This document shows positions 55,701-63,873 of a stretch of 64,000 nucleotides of DNA, piece after piece. The position numbers and the translations under genes were made by a program. Source of the stretch: Pseudoduganella dura (GTDB taxonomy: Bacteria > Pseudomonadota > Gammaproteobacteria > Burkholderiales > Burkholderiaceae_D); contig NZ_WNWM01000002.1 in NCBI RefSeq assembly GCF_009727155.1, forward strand, positions 6,138,001-6,202,000. The letters run 5' to 3'. Below the pieces are notes generated by a model. The model had not been told where the DNA came from, did no database searches, and saw only the letters and a list, made by a program, of their open reading frames with translations. Each line of letters begins with the position of its first letter. Positions within the stretch are counted from its first letter, which is position 1.

Positions 55701-58700
55701 GCGGACACGGGCGTCAGCAACGCGGACGGCATCACCAACGCGGGCCAGGTCCTGCTCAGCGGCCTGGAAACCGGCGGGGCCGGTGCCTGGCAATATTCCA
55801 CCGACGGCGGCACGAACTGGCAAACGGGCGGCGCCGTGGCGGGCGACGGCACGGCCAGCGTGACCATCACGGGCGACGGCGCGCACACGGTGCTGGTGCG
55901 CCAGTACGACACGGCGGGCAATGTCAGCAACATCAGCCAGGCTACGTTCACGATCGATACGAGCGCGCCGGCGATTACGGCAATCGACTTCGGCGCCAAC
56001 GACGGCCGGCTGGCGGCGTTCGAAGCCGTCACGGTGGAAGTGTCGTTCGACAGCGTGGTCTTTGCCGACGGCGGCGTGGCGCTGCAGTTCGCCAACGGCG
56101 GCAGCGCGGTGTACCTGAGCGGCAGCGGCAGCAACAAGCTGGTGTTCCAGTACGTGCCGGCGCCGGGGCAGAGTGCCGCCACGCTGGCGCTGGCGGCGAA
56201 CGGCGCGCTGGCCGGCGTCATCGCCAATGTGGCCGGCAACCCGCTGGCGGCGACGGCCTTCGACGGACATCCCATCGCGAACGCGCCGGCGGTCGATACC
56301 GACACGGCGTCGCAAACGATCACCTTCACCACGATCAGCCAGAGCGGCGGCGACAGCGCCAGCGTTGCCGGCACGGGCGATCCGCTGGCCACCAACCTGG
56401 CCACGGCGACCGTCAAGGCGCTGCTGTCGGCCACGCTGGGCAGCGACGAGCATGTCGAGTACTCGGCCGACGGCGGCCAGAGCTGGTCGGTGCAAAACCT
56501 GTCGGTGGCCGGCACGGCGGTGACCATCGGGAACGTGGCCACCGCCAGCACCCCGCTGCTGATGCTGCGCATCGTCGACGATGCGGGCAATGCCGCACCG
56601 GCCACCAGCCGTGCCATCGTGCACGACACCACGGCGCCCGACGCGGGCACGCTGGTCTTCGCCGGCGTCACCCAGGGCGCCGGCGACAGCCTGGCGGATA
56701 ACGTGACCAACGTCGCCGCCGCCACGCTGTCGTTCCAGCATGCAGGGGCCTGGCCGGCAGCCGGCGAAGTGCTGCAGTACAGCACCGACGGCGTCACCTG
56801 GCGCACCGCGGGCCTGGCGATCGACCAGGGCACGGGCGCGGTCACCATCGCCGGCGTCGACCTGACGCTGGGTACGCTGGACGGCAATGGCAACCGCACG
56901 ACCACGGTCCAGGTGCGCGCCGTCGACGCGGCCGGCAACATCACGCCTGTCACCAGCCAGGTGCTGGTATATGACAGCAGCGCCGGCGCCGCGCCGACGG
57001 TCACGCTCGATAGCGACACCGGGGCCAGCGACGGCATCACGGGCGTGGGCACGTTCGGCGCAAGCGGCATCGAGGCGGGCGGCCACGTCGAATACAGCCT
57101 GACCGGCAGCGGCGGCTGGAGCACGACGGTGCCTGTGGCGGTCCAGGGCGTGAACACGTTCCACGTGCGCCAGGTCGATGCCGCCGGCAACGCCAGCGGC
57201 ACCACGATCCTGAGCTTCACGCTCGACTCGCTGGCACCGACGGCGCCGGGCGTTGCCCTCGCGGCGGACACGGGCGTCAGCAACGCGGACGGCATCACCA
57301 ACGCGGGCCAGGTCCTGCTCAGCGGCCTGGAAACCGGCGGGGCCGGTGCCTGGCAATATTCCACCGACGGCGGCACGAACTGGCAAACGGGCGGCGCCGT
57401 GGCGGGCGACGGCACGGCCAGCGTGACCATCACGGGCGACGGCGCGCACACGGTGCTGGTGCGCCAGTACGACACGGCGGGCAATGTCAGCAACATCAGC
57501 CAGGCTACGTTCACGATCGATACGAGCGCGCCGGCGGTCACGGCAATCGACTTCGGCGCCAACGACGGCCGGCTGGCGGCGTTCGAAGCCGTCACGGTGG
57601 AAGTGTCGTTCGACAGCGTGGTCTTTGCCGACGGCGGCGTGGCGCTGCAGTTCGCCAACGGCGGCAGCGCGGTGTACCTGAGCGGCAGCGGCAGCAACAA
57701 GCTGGTGTTCCAGTACGTGCCGGCGCCGGGGCAGAGTGCCGCCACGCTGGCGCTGGCGGCGAACGGCGCGCTGGCCGGCGTCATCGCCAATGTGGCCGGC
57801 AACCCGCTGGCGGCGACGGCCTTCGACGGCCATCCCGTCGCGAACGCGCCGGCGGTCGATACCGACACGGCGTCGCAAACGATCACCTTCACCACGATCA
57901 GCCAGAGCGGCGGCGACAGCGCCAGCGTTGCCGGCACGGGCGATCCGCTGGCCACCAACCTGGCCACGGCGACCGTCAAGGCGCTGCTGTCGGCCACGCT
58001 GGGCAGCGACGAGCATGTCGAGTACTCGGCCGACGGCGGCCAGAGCTGGTCGGTGCAAAACCTGTCGGTGGCCGGTACGGCGGTGACCATCGGGAACGTG
58101 GCAACCGCCAGCACCCCGCTGCTGATGCTGCGCATCGTCGACGATGCGGGCAATGCCGCACCGGCCACCAGCCGTGCCATCGTGCACGACACCACGGCGC
58201 CCGACGCGGGCACGCTGGTCTTCGCCGGCGTCACCCAGGGCGCCGGCGACAGCCAGATTGATAACGTGACCAACGTCGCCGCTGCCACGCTGTCGTTCCA
58301 GCACGCCGGCGCCTGGCCGGCAGCCGGCGAGGCGCTGCAGTACAGCACCGACGGCGTCACCTGGCGCACCGCGGGCCTGGCGATCGACCAGGGCACGGGC
58401 GCGGTCACCATCGCCGGCGTCGACCTGACGCTGGGTACGCTGGACGGCAATGGCAACCGCACGACCACGGTCCAGGTGCGCGCCGTCGACGCGGCCGGCA
58501 ACATCACGCCTGTCACCAGCCAGGTGCTGGTATATGACAGCAGCGCCGGCGCCGCGCCCGGTGTCACGCTCGACACCGATACCGCCGGCGCATACGGTTC
58601 GGCCAGCGACGGCGTTACCAGCGTGGGCACGTTCACCGTCAGCGGCATCGACGCGGGCAACCATGCCGAATACAGCCTGACCGGCAGCGGCGGCTGGAGC

Positions 58701-60245
58701 ACGACGGTGCCTGTGGCGGCTCAGGGCGCGAACACGATCCACGTGCGCCAGGTCGATGTGGCCGGCAACGCCAGCGCCGCCACGCTCCTCGGCTTCACGC
58801 TCGATACGCTGGCACCATCGGCGCCGGGCGCGGCCCTCGCGGCGGACACCGGAGACAGCAACGCGGACAACATCACCAAGAACGGCCAGGTCCGTGTCAG
58901 CGGCCTCGAAACCGGCGGCGCCAGCGCGTGGGAATACTCCGTCAATGGCGGCCTGAAATGGCAGGCCGGCGGTGCGGTGGCGGGCGACGGCACGGCCAGC
59001 GTGACGCTGACGGGCGACGGCGTGCACACGGTGCTGGTGCGCCAGCACGACACGGCGGGGAACGTGAGCGGGAACAGCACGCTGACGTTCACGCTGGATA
59101 CGGAGGTACCCGAGTTCAGCTTCGACTACATCGAGGGCTCCACGGACGACCCGTACACCACCGACCTCGACGAGGCGGATGCCGTGTTCAGCTATGTCGG
59201 CGAGCTGGGCGCGACCGATGTCGTCGAGTACCAGATCGACGGCGGTGCCTGGGTCGTGCTGGATCCGGCGGCGATCGACACGGGCGCGCACACGATCACG
59301 CTGGCCAACATCGACCTGTCGTATGGCGCGGCGGACCTTGCTGTCCGCGTCACCGACGTTGCCGGCAACACCAGCGCGCTGCCGCCTGTCACTGTCCTGC
59401 AGCCATACTTCGACCCGGTGCTGGAAACGTCACCGAGTTCCACCGGTTTGACGGTCACCAGCCCGCTCGCCGGGGCCCTCAGCCTGCTGAACGAGTCCAG
59501 CGTGCTGCGGGCGGTACGTACATCCGGCGGGAGCACGACGATCGGCGCCGAAACGCCGGTGGTCCTCGGCGCGCAGACAGCAATGGAACACGGCCTGCTG
59601 CGCGTCACGACGGACGAGCATGGCGACCTGCGAAGCGAGGACGACCTCACGTACTGGCTCGGCACGAACGGAGCGGACACGATCGCCCCCGTCACCACGG
59701 CCGGCATCCAAGCCTGGGGCTTCGGCGGCATCGATGTGATGAACGGCGGCGATGCCAGCGACACGCTGTATGGCGGCGCCCAGAACGACAAGCTGAATGG
59801 CGGCCACGGCTCGAACACGCTGATCGGCGGCGCGGGAGCGGATCTCATCGACATCGTCAAAGGCGAAAACAGGCTGCTATATGCCAACGGCGAATCGACG
59901 GTGGGCAGCTACGACACCGTGACCTTCGCCGGCGCGGGGGCCAACGTTCTAGCGCAGTCGTTCAAGTTCGGGGTCACGCCGACCAAGCTGTTCAACGTGA
60001 CCGATGCGGCGAATCCGGCCACCACATCGGCCGCATCGCTGGCTGCCGCGCTGGACGCAGCATACCTGGCCGCAAGTGGTGGCAGCGGCGCGGCGGGCGT
60101 GGTCCGGTTCGTCAATGGCGACACCTTCCTGGTGTGCGACACGGGCAACGGCGCCATCGACAACGGCGACTATGTCGTCAAGCTGGTCGGCCACCTGTAC
60201 ACGCCGACCCTCACGGGAGGCGAAATCGTGTTCGCCTCGGCGTGA
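52800..60245 (+). CDS. Giant DUF4214 / Ig-like repeat / RTX-type secreted protein
   Basis: The 2481-aa product starts at GTG 52800 behind AGGAGAG. Residues about 1-170 contain a DUF4214 region (YLVYFGRPADPSGLAFWVEA, DIYHNLFNRAPDEGGLKFWL). A Gly-Pro-Asp linker (about 276-293) and a beta domain follow. Then come many bacterial Ig-like repeats with VDAAGNVS, STDGGTNWQ and SYTFDTxAP-like ends (about residues 480-2100). The C-terminus has RTX-like glycine repeats (DTLYGGAQNDKLNGGHGSNT, GGAGADLIDI, about 2316-2351). There is no Sec signal peptide, so type I secretion with a C-terminal signal is likely. DUF4214 is often found in S-layer or surface proteins of this family of bacteria. No ABC/HlyD/TolC secretion genes are adjacent. 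Adhesin or surface-matrix function is an inference. Confidence 0.88.
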   Translation: MTSIQESVVNACYLVYFGRPADPSGLAFWVEALRLANGDPRKTVEGFGTCAEATGLVRGNTPTEIIVNRITDIYHNLFNRAPDEGGLKFWLQAVQDGHTTWDGVALEILNAARGTDLATSTLRQQAAADFTRSVSETGIDFSGASAIEASHALIAAVTATTTQASLAEMVKAAGILVDNAHDHPAVTAVLGIGGKLTPLFSMARGLNEAADLLQALADISTVAADDPAKLESLLRGGGMEKVLTVMPAKATLQDVIDALAKGGLPAAVEVVYPSTGPGPGPGPGPDPDPGTDPGPTFVLTFNGGILTISGSDNGAAVVDLSSRVVLHGAASIPVGGGAGITAVVWAQYAGPVTLSGTVAEIGAVLPQSSDAAYRIADSENAIFTGPPTARTLVAGIADLVAGADMVTLTGLLSAQEFGLLSALPGFDAGKLHATVDLVAPVAGVLGFGGLGLADPNDPQAVTNQHGFSLQVSGAEAGATVGYQLYVDNQVGWVDLASPNVAGLGEGSYTYRAVVVDAAGNVSYTAQATITIDTTAPVIMAAAFGANDGELAAFEAVTLEVSFDSVVFADGGVTLQLANGGSAVYLSGSGSNKLVFQYVPAPGQSTATLALAPTGALGGIIADRAGNPLSATAFDGIAATNAPAVDTDVPVQTFTFTTISQSGGDSASVAGTGGPLATNLITATVNALLSAVLGAGEHVEYSADGGQTWSVQGLSVAGTAVAIGNVATASTPLLMLRVVNDNGSAGSVASHAIVFDTAAPDAGTLSFASVTEGAGDSLADNVTNAASVALSFQHAGAWPADGEALQYSTDGVTWHTAGLTVDQGAGAVTIAGIDLTLGTLDGNGNRTTTVQVRAVDSAGNITPVASQVLVYDNSAGASPVVTLDSDTGASDGITSVGTFGASGIEAGGHVEYSLTGSGGWSTTVPVAAQGVNTIHVRQVDAAGNASGTTILSFTLDSLAPTAPGVALAADTGVSNADGITNAGQVLLSGLETGGAGAWQYSTDGGTNWQTGGAVAGDGTASVTITGDGAHTVLVRQYDTAGNVSNISQATFTIDTSAPAITAIDFGANDGRLAAFEAVTVEVSFDSVVFADGGVALQFANGGSAVYLSGSGSNKLVFQYVPAPGQSAATLALAANGALAGVIANVAGNPLAATAFDGHPIANAPAVDTDTASQTITFTTISQSGGDSASVAGTGDPLATNLATATVKALLSATLGSDEHVEYSADGGQSWSVQNLSVAGTAVTIGNVATASTPLLMLRIVDDAGNAAPATSRAIVHDTTAPDAGTLVFAGVTQGAGDSLADNVTNVAAATLSFQHAGAWPAAGEVLQYSTDGVTWRTAGLAIDQGTGAVTIAGVDLTLGTLDGNGNRTTTVQVRAVDAAGNITPVTSQVLVYDSSAGAAPTVTLDSDTGASDGITGVGTFGASGIEAGGHVEYSLTGSGGWSTTVPVAVQGVNTFHVRQVDAAGNASGTTILSFTLDSLAPTAPGVALAADTGVSNADGITNAGQVLLSGLETGGAGAWQYSTDGGTNWQTGGAVAGDGTASVTITGDGAHTVLVRQYDTAGNVSNISQATFTIDTSAPAVTAIDFGANDGRLAAFEAVTVEVSFDSVVFADGGVALQFANGGSAVYLSGSGSNKLVFQYVPAPGQSAATLALAANGALAGVIANVAGNPLAATAFDGHPVANAPAVDTDTASQTITFTTISQSGGDSASVAGTGDPLATNLATATVKALLSATLGSDEHVEYSADGGQSWSVQNLSVAGTAVTIGNVATASTPLLMLRIVDDAGNAAPATSRAIVHDTTAPDAGTLVFAGVTQGAGDSQIDNVTNVAAATLSFQHAGAWPAAGEALQYSTDGVTWRTAGLAIDQGTGAVTIAGVDLTLGTLDGNGNRTTTVQVRAVDAAGNITPVTSQVLVYDSSAGAAPGVTLDTDTAGAYGSASDGVTSVGTFTVSGIDAGNHAEYSLTGSGGWSTTVPVAAQGANTIHVRQVDVAGNASAATLLGFTLDTLAPSAPGAALAADTGDSNADNITKNGQVRVSGLETGGASAWEYSVNGGLKWQAGGAVAGDGTASVTLTGDGVHTVLVRQHDTAGNVSGNSTLTFTLDTEVPEFSFDYIEGSTDDPYTTDLDEADAVFSYVGELGATDVVEYQIDGGAWVVLDPAAIDTGAHTITLANIDLSYGAADLAVRVTDVAGNTSALPPVTVLQPYFDPVLETSPSSTGLTVTSPLAGALSLLNESSVLRAVRTSGGSTTIGAETPVVLGAQTAMEHGLLRVTTDEHGDLRSEDDLTYWLGTNGADTIAPVTTAGIQAWGFGGIDVMNGGDASDTLYGGAQNDKLNGGHGSNTLIGGAGADLIDIVKGENRLLYANGESTVGSYDTVTFAGAGANVLAQSFKFGVTPTKLFNVTDAANPATTSAASLAAALDAAYLAASGGSGAAGVVRFVNGDTFLVCDTGNGAIDNGDYVVKLVGHLYTPTLTGGEIVFASA
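55443..58560 (+). repeat. Near-identical 1563-bp in-frame tandem duplication inside the giant gene
   Basis: Bases 55443-57005 and 57006-58560 match at a fixed offset of 1563 bp (521 codons), with only scattered base differences seen by eye. Examples are ATCCCATCG versus ATCCCGTCG and AGCCTGGCG versus AGCCAGATT. Outside these limits the older 521-residue repeat continues but is clearly more diverged (from about 54412 upstream and past 58560 downstream). So an older three-unit repeat contains one recent copy event. Short-read assemblies could easily collapse it. Confidence 0.9.
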
Positions 60246-60258
60246 AGGCGCTGCCGCT

Positions 60259-61272
60259 TCAGGACTGGCCGGGCCGCGCCGTAGCGGGTGCCGCCGGCCG
60301 TCCGGCCGGACCGGCGGCCGTGCCGGCGCGGGCCCGCGGAACGCGCGTCACCAGCCAGATCCCGCCGCACACCAGCAGCAATGCGGCGAGGTTCTTCCAT
60401 TCCAGGATGCTCTCGTCTAGGAACAGCGCCGACAGCCCGGCGCCGAATACCGGTATCAGGAAGGCGAACACGCTGACCGTGCCGACCGTGTTGTACTTGA
60501 GCAGCAGGCTCCACAGCGTGAACGCGGTCGCCGACAGCAGCGCCAGATAAACCAGCAGCACGGCCGGCATGAGCGTCATGTTGCCGACCGTGCCGCCGGC
60601 CGCATAGCCGCCCGCCAGCAGCGCCAGGCCGCCGATGGCCAGCTGCCAGCCGGTCATCACCATCGCATCCATGCCGCCGGACACGCCCTTGCCGTAGATC
60701 GACGCGGCGGACAGCACGAACGCGGCCATCACGATGAAGCCTTCGCCGTGCAGCGTGAAGGCGACGGCGAACGGCCCCGCGCCCACATTCACCGCCAGCA
60801 CGCCGGCGAAGCCCAGCAGGCAGCCGGCCGCCTTGCGCGGCGACAGCCTGTCGTTGCGGTAGATGAAGTGCGCCAGCAGCACGCTGAAGAAGGTGGTGGT
60901 GGCGTTCAGGATCGACGCCTGCACGCCGGTCGTGTAGGCCAGGCCGATGTAGAAGAACACGTACTGCAGGCCGGTCTGCGCCAGGCCCAGCACGGCCAGC
61001 TGGCGCACCTGGCGCCCGTCCAGGCGGAAGGCCGGCTTGCGCAGCACGATCGCCAGCGCCAGCAGGCACAGGCCGGCGAGCAGGAAGCGCCAGCCGGCGA
61101 AAATGAGTTTCGACGCCACGTCGTGCTGCGCGATGCCCAGCAGTTCATAGCCGCTCTTGATCGACGGGTACGAACTGCCCCACAGCAGGCAGCACAGCGT
61201 CGCCACCGCCAATACGACCCTCGGTCGGGAAAAGAACGGGCGGGTGTCGGCGGGCAGGTCTGGCGTCATCAT
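60259..61272 (-). CDS. EamA/DMT-family transporter
   Basis: The 337-aa inner-membrane protein has ten hydrophobic segments arranged as two EamA halves. The first half includes VVLAVATLCCLLWGSSYPSI, LIFAGWRFLLAGLCLLALAI and YVFFYIGLAYTTGVQASILN; the second VYLALLSATAFTLWSLLLKY and VSVFAFLIPVFGAGLSALFL. WGSSYP and the final ...FLDE motif are typical of the drug/metabolite exporter group. The C-terminus is Ala/Pro/Arg-rich. The start at 61272 (MMTPDLP) lacks a strong Shine-Dalgarno; an in-frame ATG at 61314 is possible. The substrate is unknown. It is convergent with the giant gene, 13 bases away. Confidence 0.88.
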   Translation of the reverse strand: MMTPDLPADTRPFFSRPRVVLAVATLCCLLWGSSYPSIKSGYELLGIAQHDVASKLIFAGWRFLLAGLCLLALAIVLRKPAFRLDGRQVRQLAVLGLAQTGLQYVFFYIGLAYTTGVQASILNATTTFFSVLLAHFIYRNDRLSPRKAAGCLLGFAGVLAVNVGAGPFAVAFTLHGEGFIVMAAFVLSAASIYGKGVSGGMDAMVMTGWQLAIGGLALLAGGYAAGGTVGNMTLMPAVLLVYLALLSATAFTLWSLLLKYNTVGTVSVFAFLIPVFGAGLSALFLDESILEWKNLAALLLVCGGIWLVTRVPRARAGTAAGPAGRPAAPATARPGQS

Positions 61273-61779
61273 GAGGGCGAAGTCATCGGCAAAACACGTG
61301 ATGATACGGGACATTCGCGACGCCCGCAGGGGCGTCATGCCCGGCGCGGCGCGCAGGCGTGTGTATAATCGGGCAAGAAGCGGCCATCCATGCCGGACGG
61401 CCCGAACCCAAGATGACCAGGATTCCACCAACCCACGGCCGGCCAGGCCGTCGTTCCGCAACCGGTTCGCCCCTGAACGAGGGAGGGTTCGTCTTGCGCT
61501 TCGCTTTGCGCTGTGGCTTGCGTTTCATCCTGCCCGCGGCCGCCATGACGGCAGTCATCCGCATGGCACCCCTGTCGTTGCCCCTGCCTGCGCCGGTCCC
61601 GGCGCCGTACTCCCCCGACACTGCCCGGCTCTTCCGGGCTCGGTGAGGAACTCCCAGCCGGCCGAAGGCCAGCCTGGCCTCCCGAGCCACTTCACTGCAG
61701 CGAACGCCGCCCGTCGACCCGGGCGCGCCCCTTTCATCCGGCTCGACCGAACGGTCGGGCCAATACCGCAGAGTTGATC
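61273..61779. other. Long leader region between the EamA gene and rnk
   Basis: Most of these 507 bases carry no recognisable gene. A small open frame from about 61413 (MTRIPPTHGR) to 61646 has no database-like motif or Shine-Dalgarno, so it is not called. The last 300 bases are rich in short hairpins: GCCCGG/CCGGGC at 61623-61639 with a CTCTT loop, GGCCGAAGGCC near 61663, and CGACC/GGTCG at 61744-61757. That suggests a structured 5' leader or a small RNA ahead of rnk. No known riboswitch class was recognised. Confidence 0.4.
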
Positions 61780-62187
61780 ATGAAACCGAAAATCGTCGTA
61801 TCGTCGCTGGACATGGACCGGCTGGAAGCGCTGCTCGACGCGCTGCCCGCCGCGCAGGCACAGGCGCAGCAGGCCCTGTTCGAGGAACTGTCGCGCGCCG
61901 AGGTGGTGGAGCCGGAAGACATGCCGCCGGATATCGTCACCATGAATTCGCGCGTGCGCTTCGTGATCGACAACGCCGCCGAAGAGTTCGACCTGTCGCT
62001 GGCCTATCCGAAGGACATGGACGGCAGTGCAGACAAGCTGTCGATCATGACCCCGGTGGGCAACGCGCTGCTGGGATTGAAGGTCGGCGACAGCATCGAG
62101 TGGCATCGGCCGGATGGCGCGACGTTCGAAGTGGCGGTGCGCGCCATCGAGTGGCAGCCCGAACGGGCCGGCGAGCTGCATCGCTGA
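61780..62187 (+). CDS. rnk: Nucleoside diphosphate kinase regulator Rnk (GreA/GreB-like)
   Basis: The 135-aa protein has a short N-terminal coiled-coil remnant (DMDRLEALLDALPAAQAQAQ) and a GreA/B C-terminal domain (VEPEDMPPDIVTMNSRVRFV, DLSLAYPKDMDGSADKLSIM, TPVGNALLGLKVGDSIEWHR). Rnk binds RNA polymerase but lacks the long Gre coiled coil and so does not stimulate cleavage. ATG at 61780 is the natural start; a TTG two codons upstream is less likely. The length matches the family. Confidence 0.92.
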   Translation: MKPKIVVSSLDMDRLEALLDALPAAQAQAQQALFEELSRAEVVEPEDMPPDIVTMNSRVRFVIDNAAEEFDLSLAYPKDMDGSADKLSIMTPVGNALLGLKVGDSIEWHRPDGATFEVAVRAIEWQPERAGELHR

Positions 62188-62238
62188 CGCGGGCCCGGCA
62201 GCCGGCAGCCGGGTTGCGGCCGTTCGCGCCGGGATTCG

Positions 62239-63447
62239 CTACGCATCGCGCGCCGGCTGCCCTCCCTGCACCAGCCCCGGATCTTCATTGCGCGCGTTCC
62301 GGAACGCCTTCGGCGTGCAGCCGTATGTTTCCTTGAACAACCTGTTGAAGTACGACACATTGTTGTAGCCGACCGAATAGGCGATCTGCGCGACCGTGGC
62401 CCCGCTTTGTTCCGCCAGCAGCCTGGCCGCCTCGGCCAGCCTGAGCTTGTTCAGGCAAGCCACGAAGGTCTGGCCGAGCTCAGCCTTGAGGATGTCGTTG
62501 ATCTTGTTCCGGTTGACGCCGGTTTCGGCAGCCATCGTCTCCAGGTCCAGATCGCTGTCGCTGTACCGCGTGGCGAGAAAGTGCAGCACCGCGGCCTTTT
62601 CCCTGTCCTTGTGGGCATCCACCGAAACTTGCCGATACGCGATCGATGGCCGTTCATTCCTGGCCTGTATCCCGATCGCGGCCTGCGCCCCGATGACGGC
62701 CACGAGGGCACGTGCATGCGCGCGAAACGCCGCGAAAAGAAATCCGCTCCACACCATCACCAGCAACGCCGCCAGCAGGACCCGGTAACGGTCGTCGCGA
62801 CCGGCAACCGTCAGGTCGCTGATTTCCAGCGTCGAATCGGTATCGAAAGGGCTGCGCGAGCTGGTGCCGAAGGCGATCTTGGGAACCTGGTCGAGCGTGT
62901 AGGCATGCTCGGCCGGATTCAGCCGGAAAAGATCGAACCACCAGCGGTCCGTTTCAAGGCGGGTCAGATCGATGCTGACCAGCGACTTTTCGATGCCGCA
63001 GGTGAAATGGGTGGACGGCGTGCGATAGCTTATCAGGTCGCCGCGTTTCGATACCTTGGCGTCGAAAGTCGGAATGCTCAGGATCAGCGTGTTCGCCGGA
63101 CTGCATCGCGCGAAAAACGACAACGTCGTGTACCGGGAGATATCCAGATGCGCAGCCTGTCCGTCGCTCCCGGCGAAATGGACTTCCGCCGCTGCGAATG
63201 GGCGCTCGGCAACGGGGGAAAGACGGAATCGGGCCGATATGTCAGTGGTACCCGTAATGGACATCGCGGAACCGCCGCCGGATACGTTGTCCGAATAGGT
63301 ATGCAGGCGGACCCGCAGCGAATCGCCCGCCGGCGGCAGCAACGACATGCGAGTACGGCCGGCACCGAGGCACAGGAAAGACAGGGCGATGCTGGCCGCC
63401 AGGACAGCGACGAAGGCCGCCAATAACTTGCAATGGAATTTATGCAT
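62239..63447 (-). CDS. Membrane-anchored AraC-family regulator with a periplasmic sensor domain
   Basis: The 402-aa protein has two membrane segments, LLAAFVAVLAASIALSFLCL near the N-terminus and VLLAALLVMVWSGFLFAAF at about residues 224-243. Between them lies a beta-rich extracytoplasmic domain of about 190 residues (HLDISRYTTLSFFARCSPAN, SIDLTRLETDRWWFDLF) resembling carbohydrate-binding jelly rolls. The C-terminus is an AraC HTH (DLDLETMAAETGVNRNKIND, QIAYSVGYNNVSYFNRLF). It appears to be a one-component transmembrane regulator sensing an outside ligand and acting on DNA at the membrane. It is divergent from a lipoprotein gene at the window end. The target and ligand are unknown. Confidence 0.87.
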   Translation of the reverse strand: MHKFHCKLLAAFVAVLAASIALSFLCLGAGRTRMSLLPPAGDSLRVRLHTYSDNVSGGGSAMSITGTTDISARFRLSPVAERPFAAAEVHFAGSDGQAAHLDISRYTTLSFFARCSPANTLILSIPTFDAKVSKRGDLISYRTPSTHFTCGIEKSLVSIDLTRLETDRWWFDLFRLNPAEHAYTLDQVPKIAFGTSSRSPFDTDSTLEISDLTVAGRDDRYRVLLAALLVMVWSGFLFAAFRAHARALVAVIGAQAAIGIQARNERPSIAYRQVSVDAHKDREKAAVLHFLATRYSDSDLDLETMAAETGVNRNKINDILKAELGQTFVACLNKLRLAEAARLLAEQSGATVAQIAYSVGYNNVSYFNRLFKETYGCTPKAFRNARNEDPGLVQGGQPARDA

Positions 63448-63873
63448 GGGGGTGCCGGAAGACGAGATTCGATCCTGTCGCCGCGCTCGTTCCGTCCGCC
63501 GCCGGCCATTCTGGCCGAGGACGGCCGCGCAGTATCAGCCGCCGCAAGTCTTGCACATGTGCCGCCATTTCCCAAGTGAAAATTGGCAGGAATATATTCA
63601 CGTCGCCGCTTCCCGCGTGAGGCGGCGCCGGCGGCAGGAAATAGTTGCAGAGATGCATTTTCGTGGTCGCCGGACGCATGCGTTTCGATACTCTTGCCGC
63701 AAACAATGCAAATAACTGCACTGTGCAAGGAAAAGTTTTCGCAGTGTCGCCCCGCGTGGCGCGGTCGGACTAGGGTACGGACGGGCACTGCCTGCCAGCG
63801 GCATCTCCGGGGAAAACCGGCGATGTCCGCGATCGCAGGCGTTCATCCCGACCATACCAACAGGAGACAGACA
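63448..63873. other. Divergent region between the AraC regulator and the lipoprotein gene
   Basis: No gene is supported in these 426 bases. The middle (63550-63730) is AT-richer than its surroundings and contains GCAAACAATGCAAATAAC and repeated TTGCA/TGCAA half-sites (near 63640, 63700 and 63725), as might be expected for an AraC target. AGGAGAC before 63874 is a good Shine-Dalgarno. Confidence 0.5.

Noticed and set aside
52731..59291. A 2186-residue open frame on the minus strand across the giant gene.
   Set aside because: It is rich in Arg, Ala, Gly and His with no domain pattern, mirrors the repeats of the plus-strand gene, and arises from GC3 bias. The plus strand has a Shine-Dalgarno and recognisable domains.
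61359..61646. A 95-residue ORF in the rnk leader.
   Set aside because: No Shine-Dalgarno, no domain, a Pro/Arg-rich composition, and overlap with hairpin-rich sequence make it an unlikely gene.
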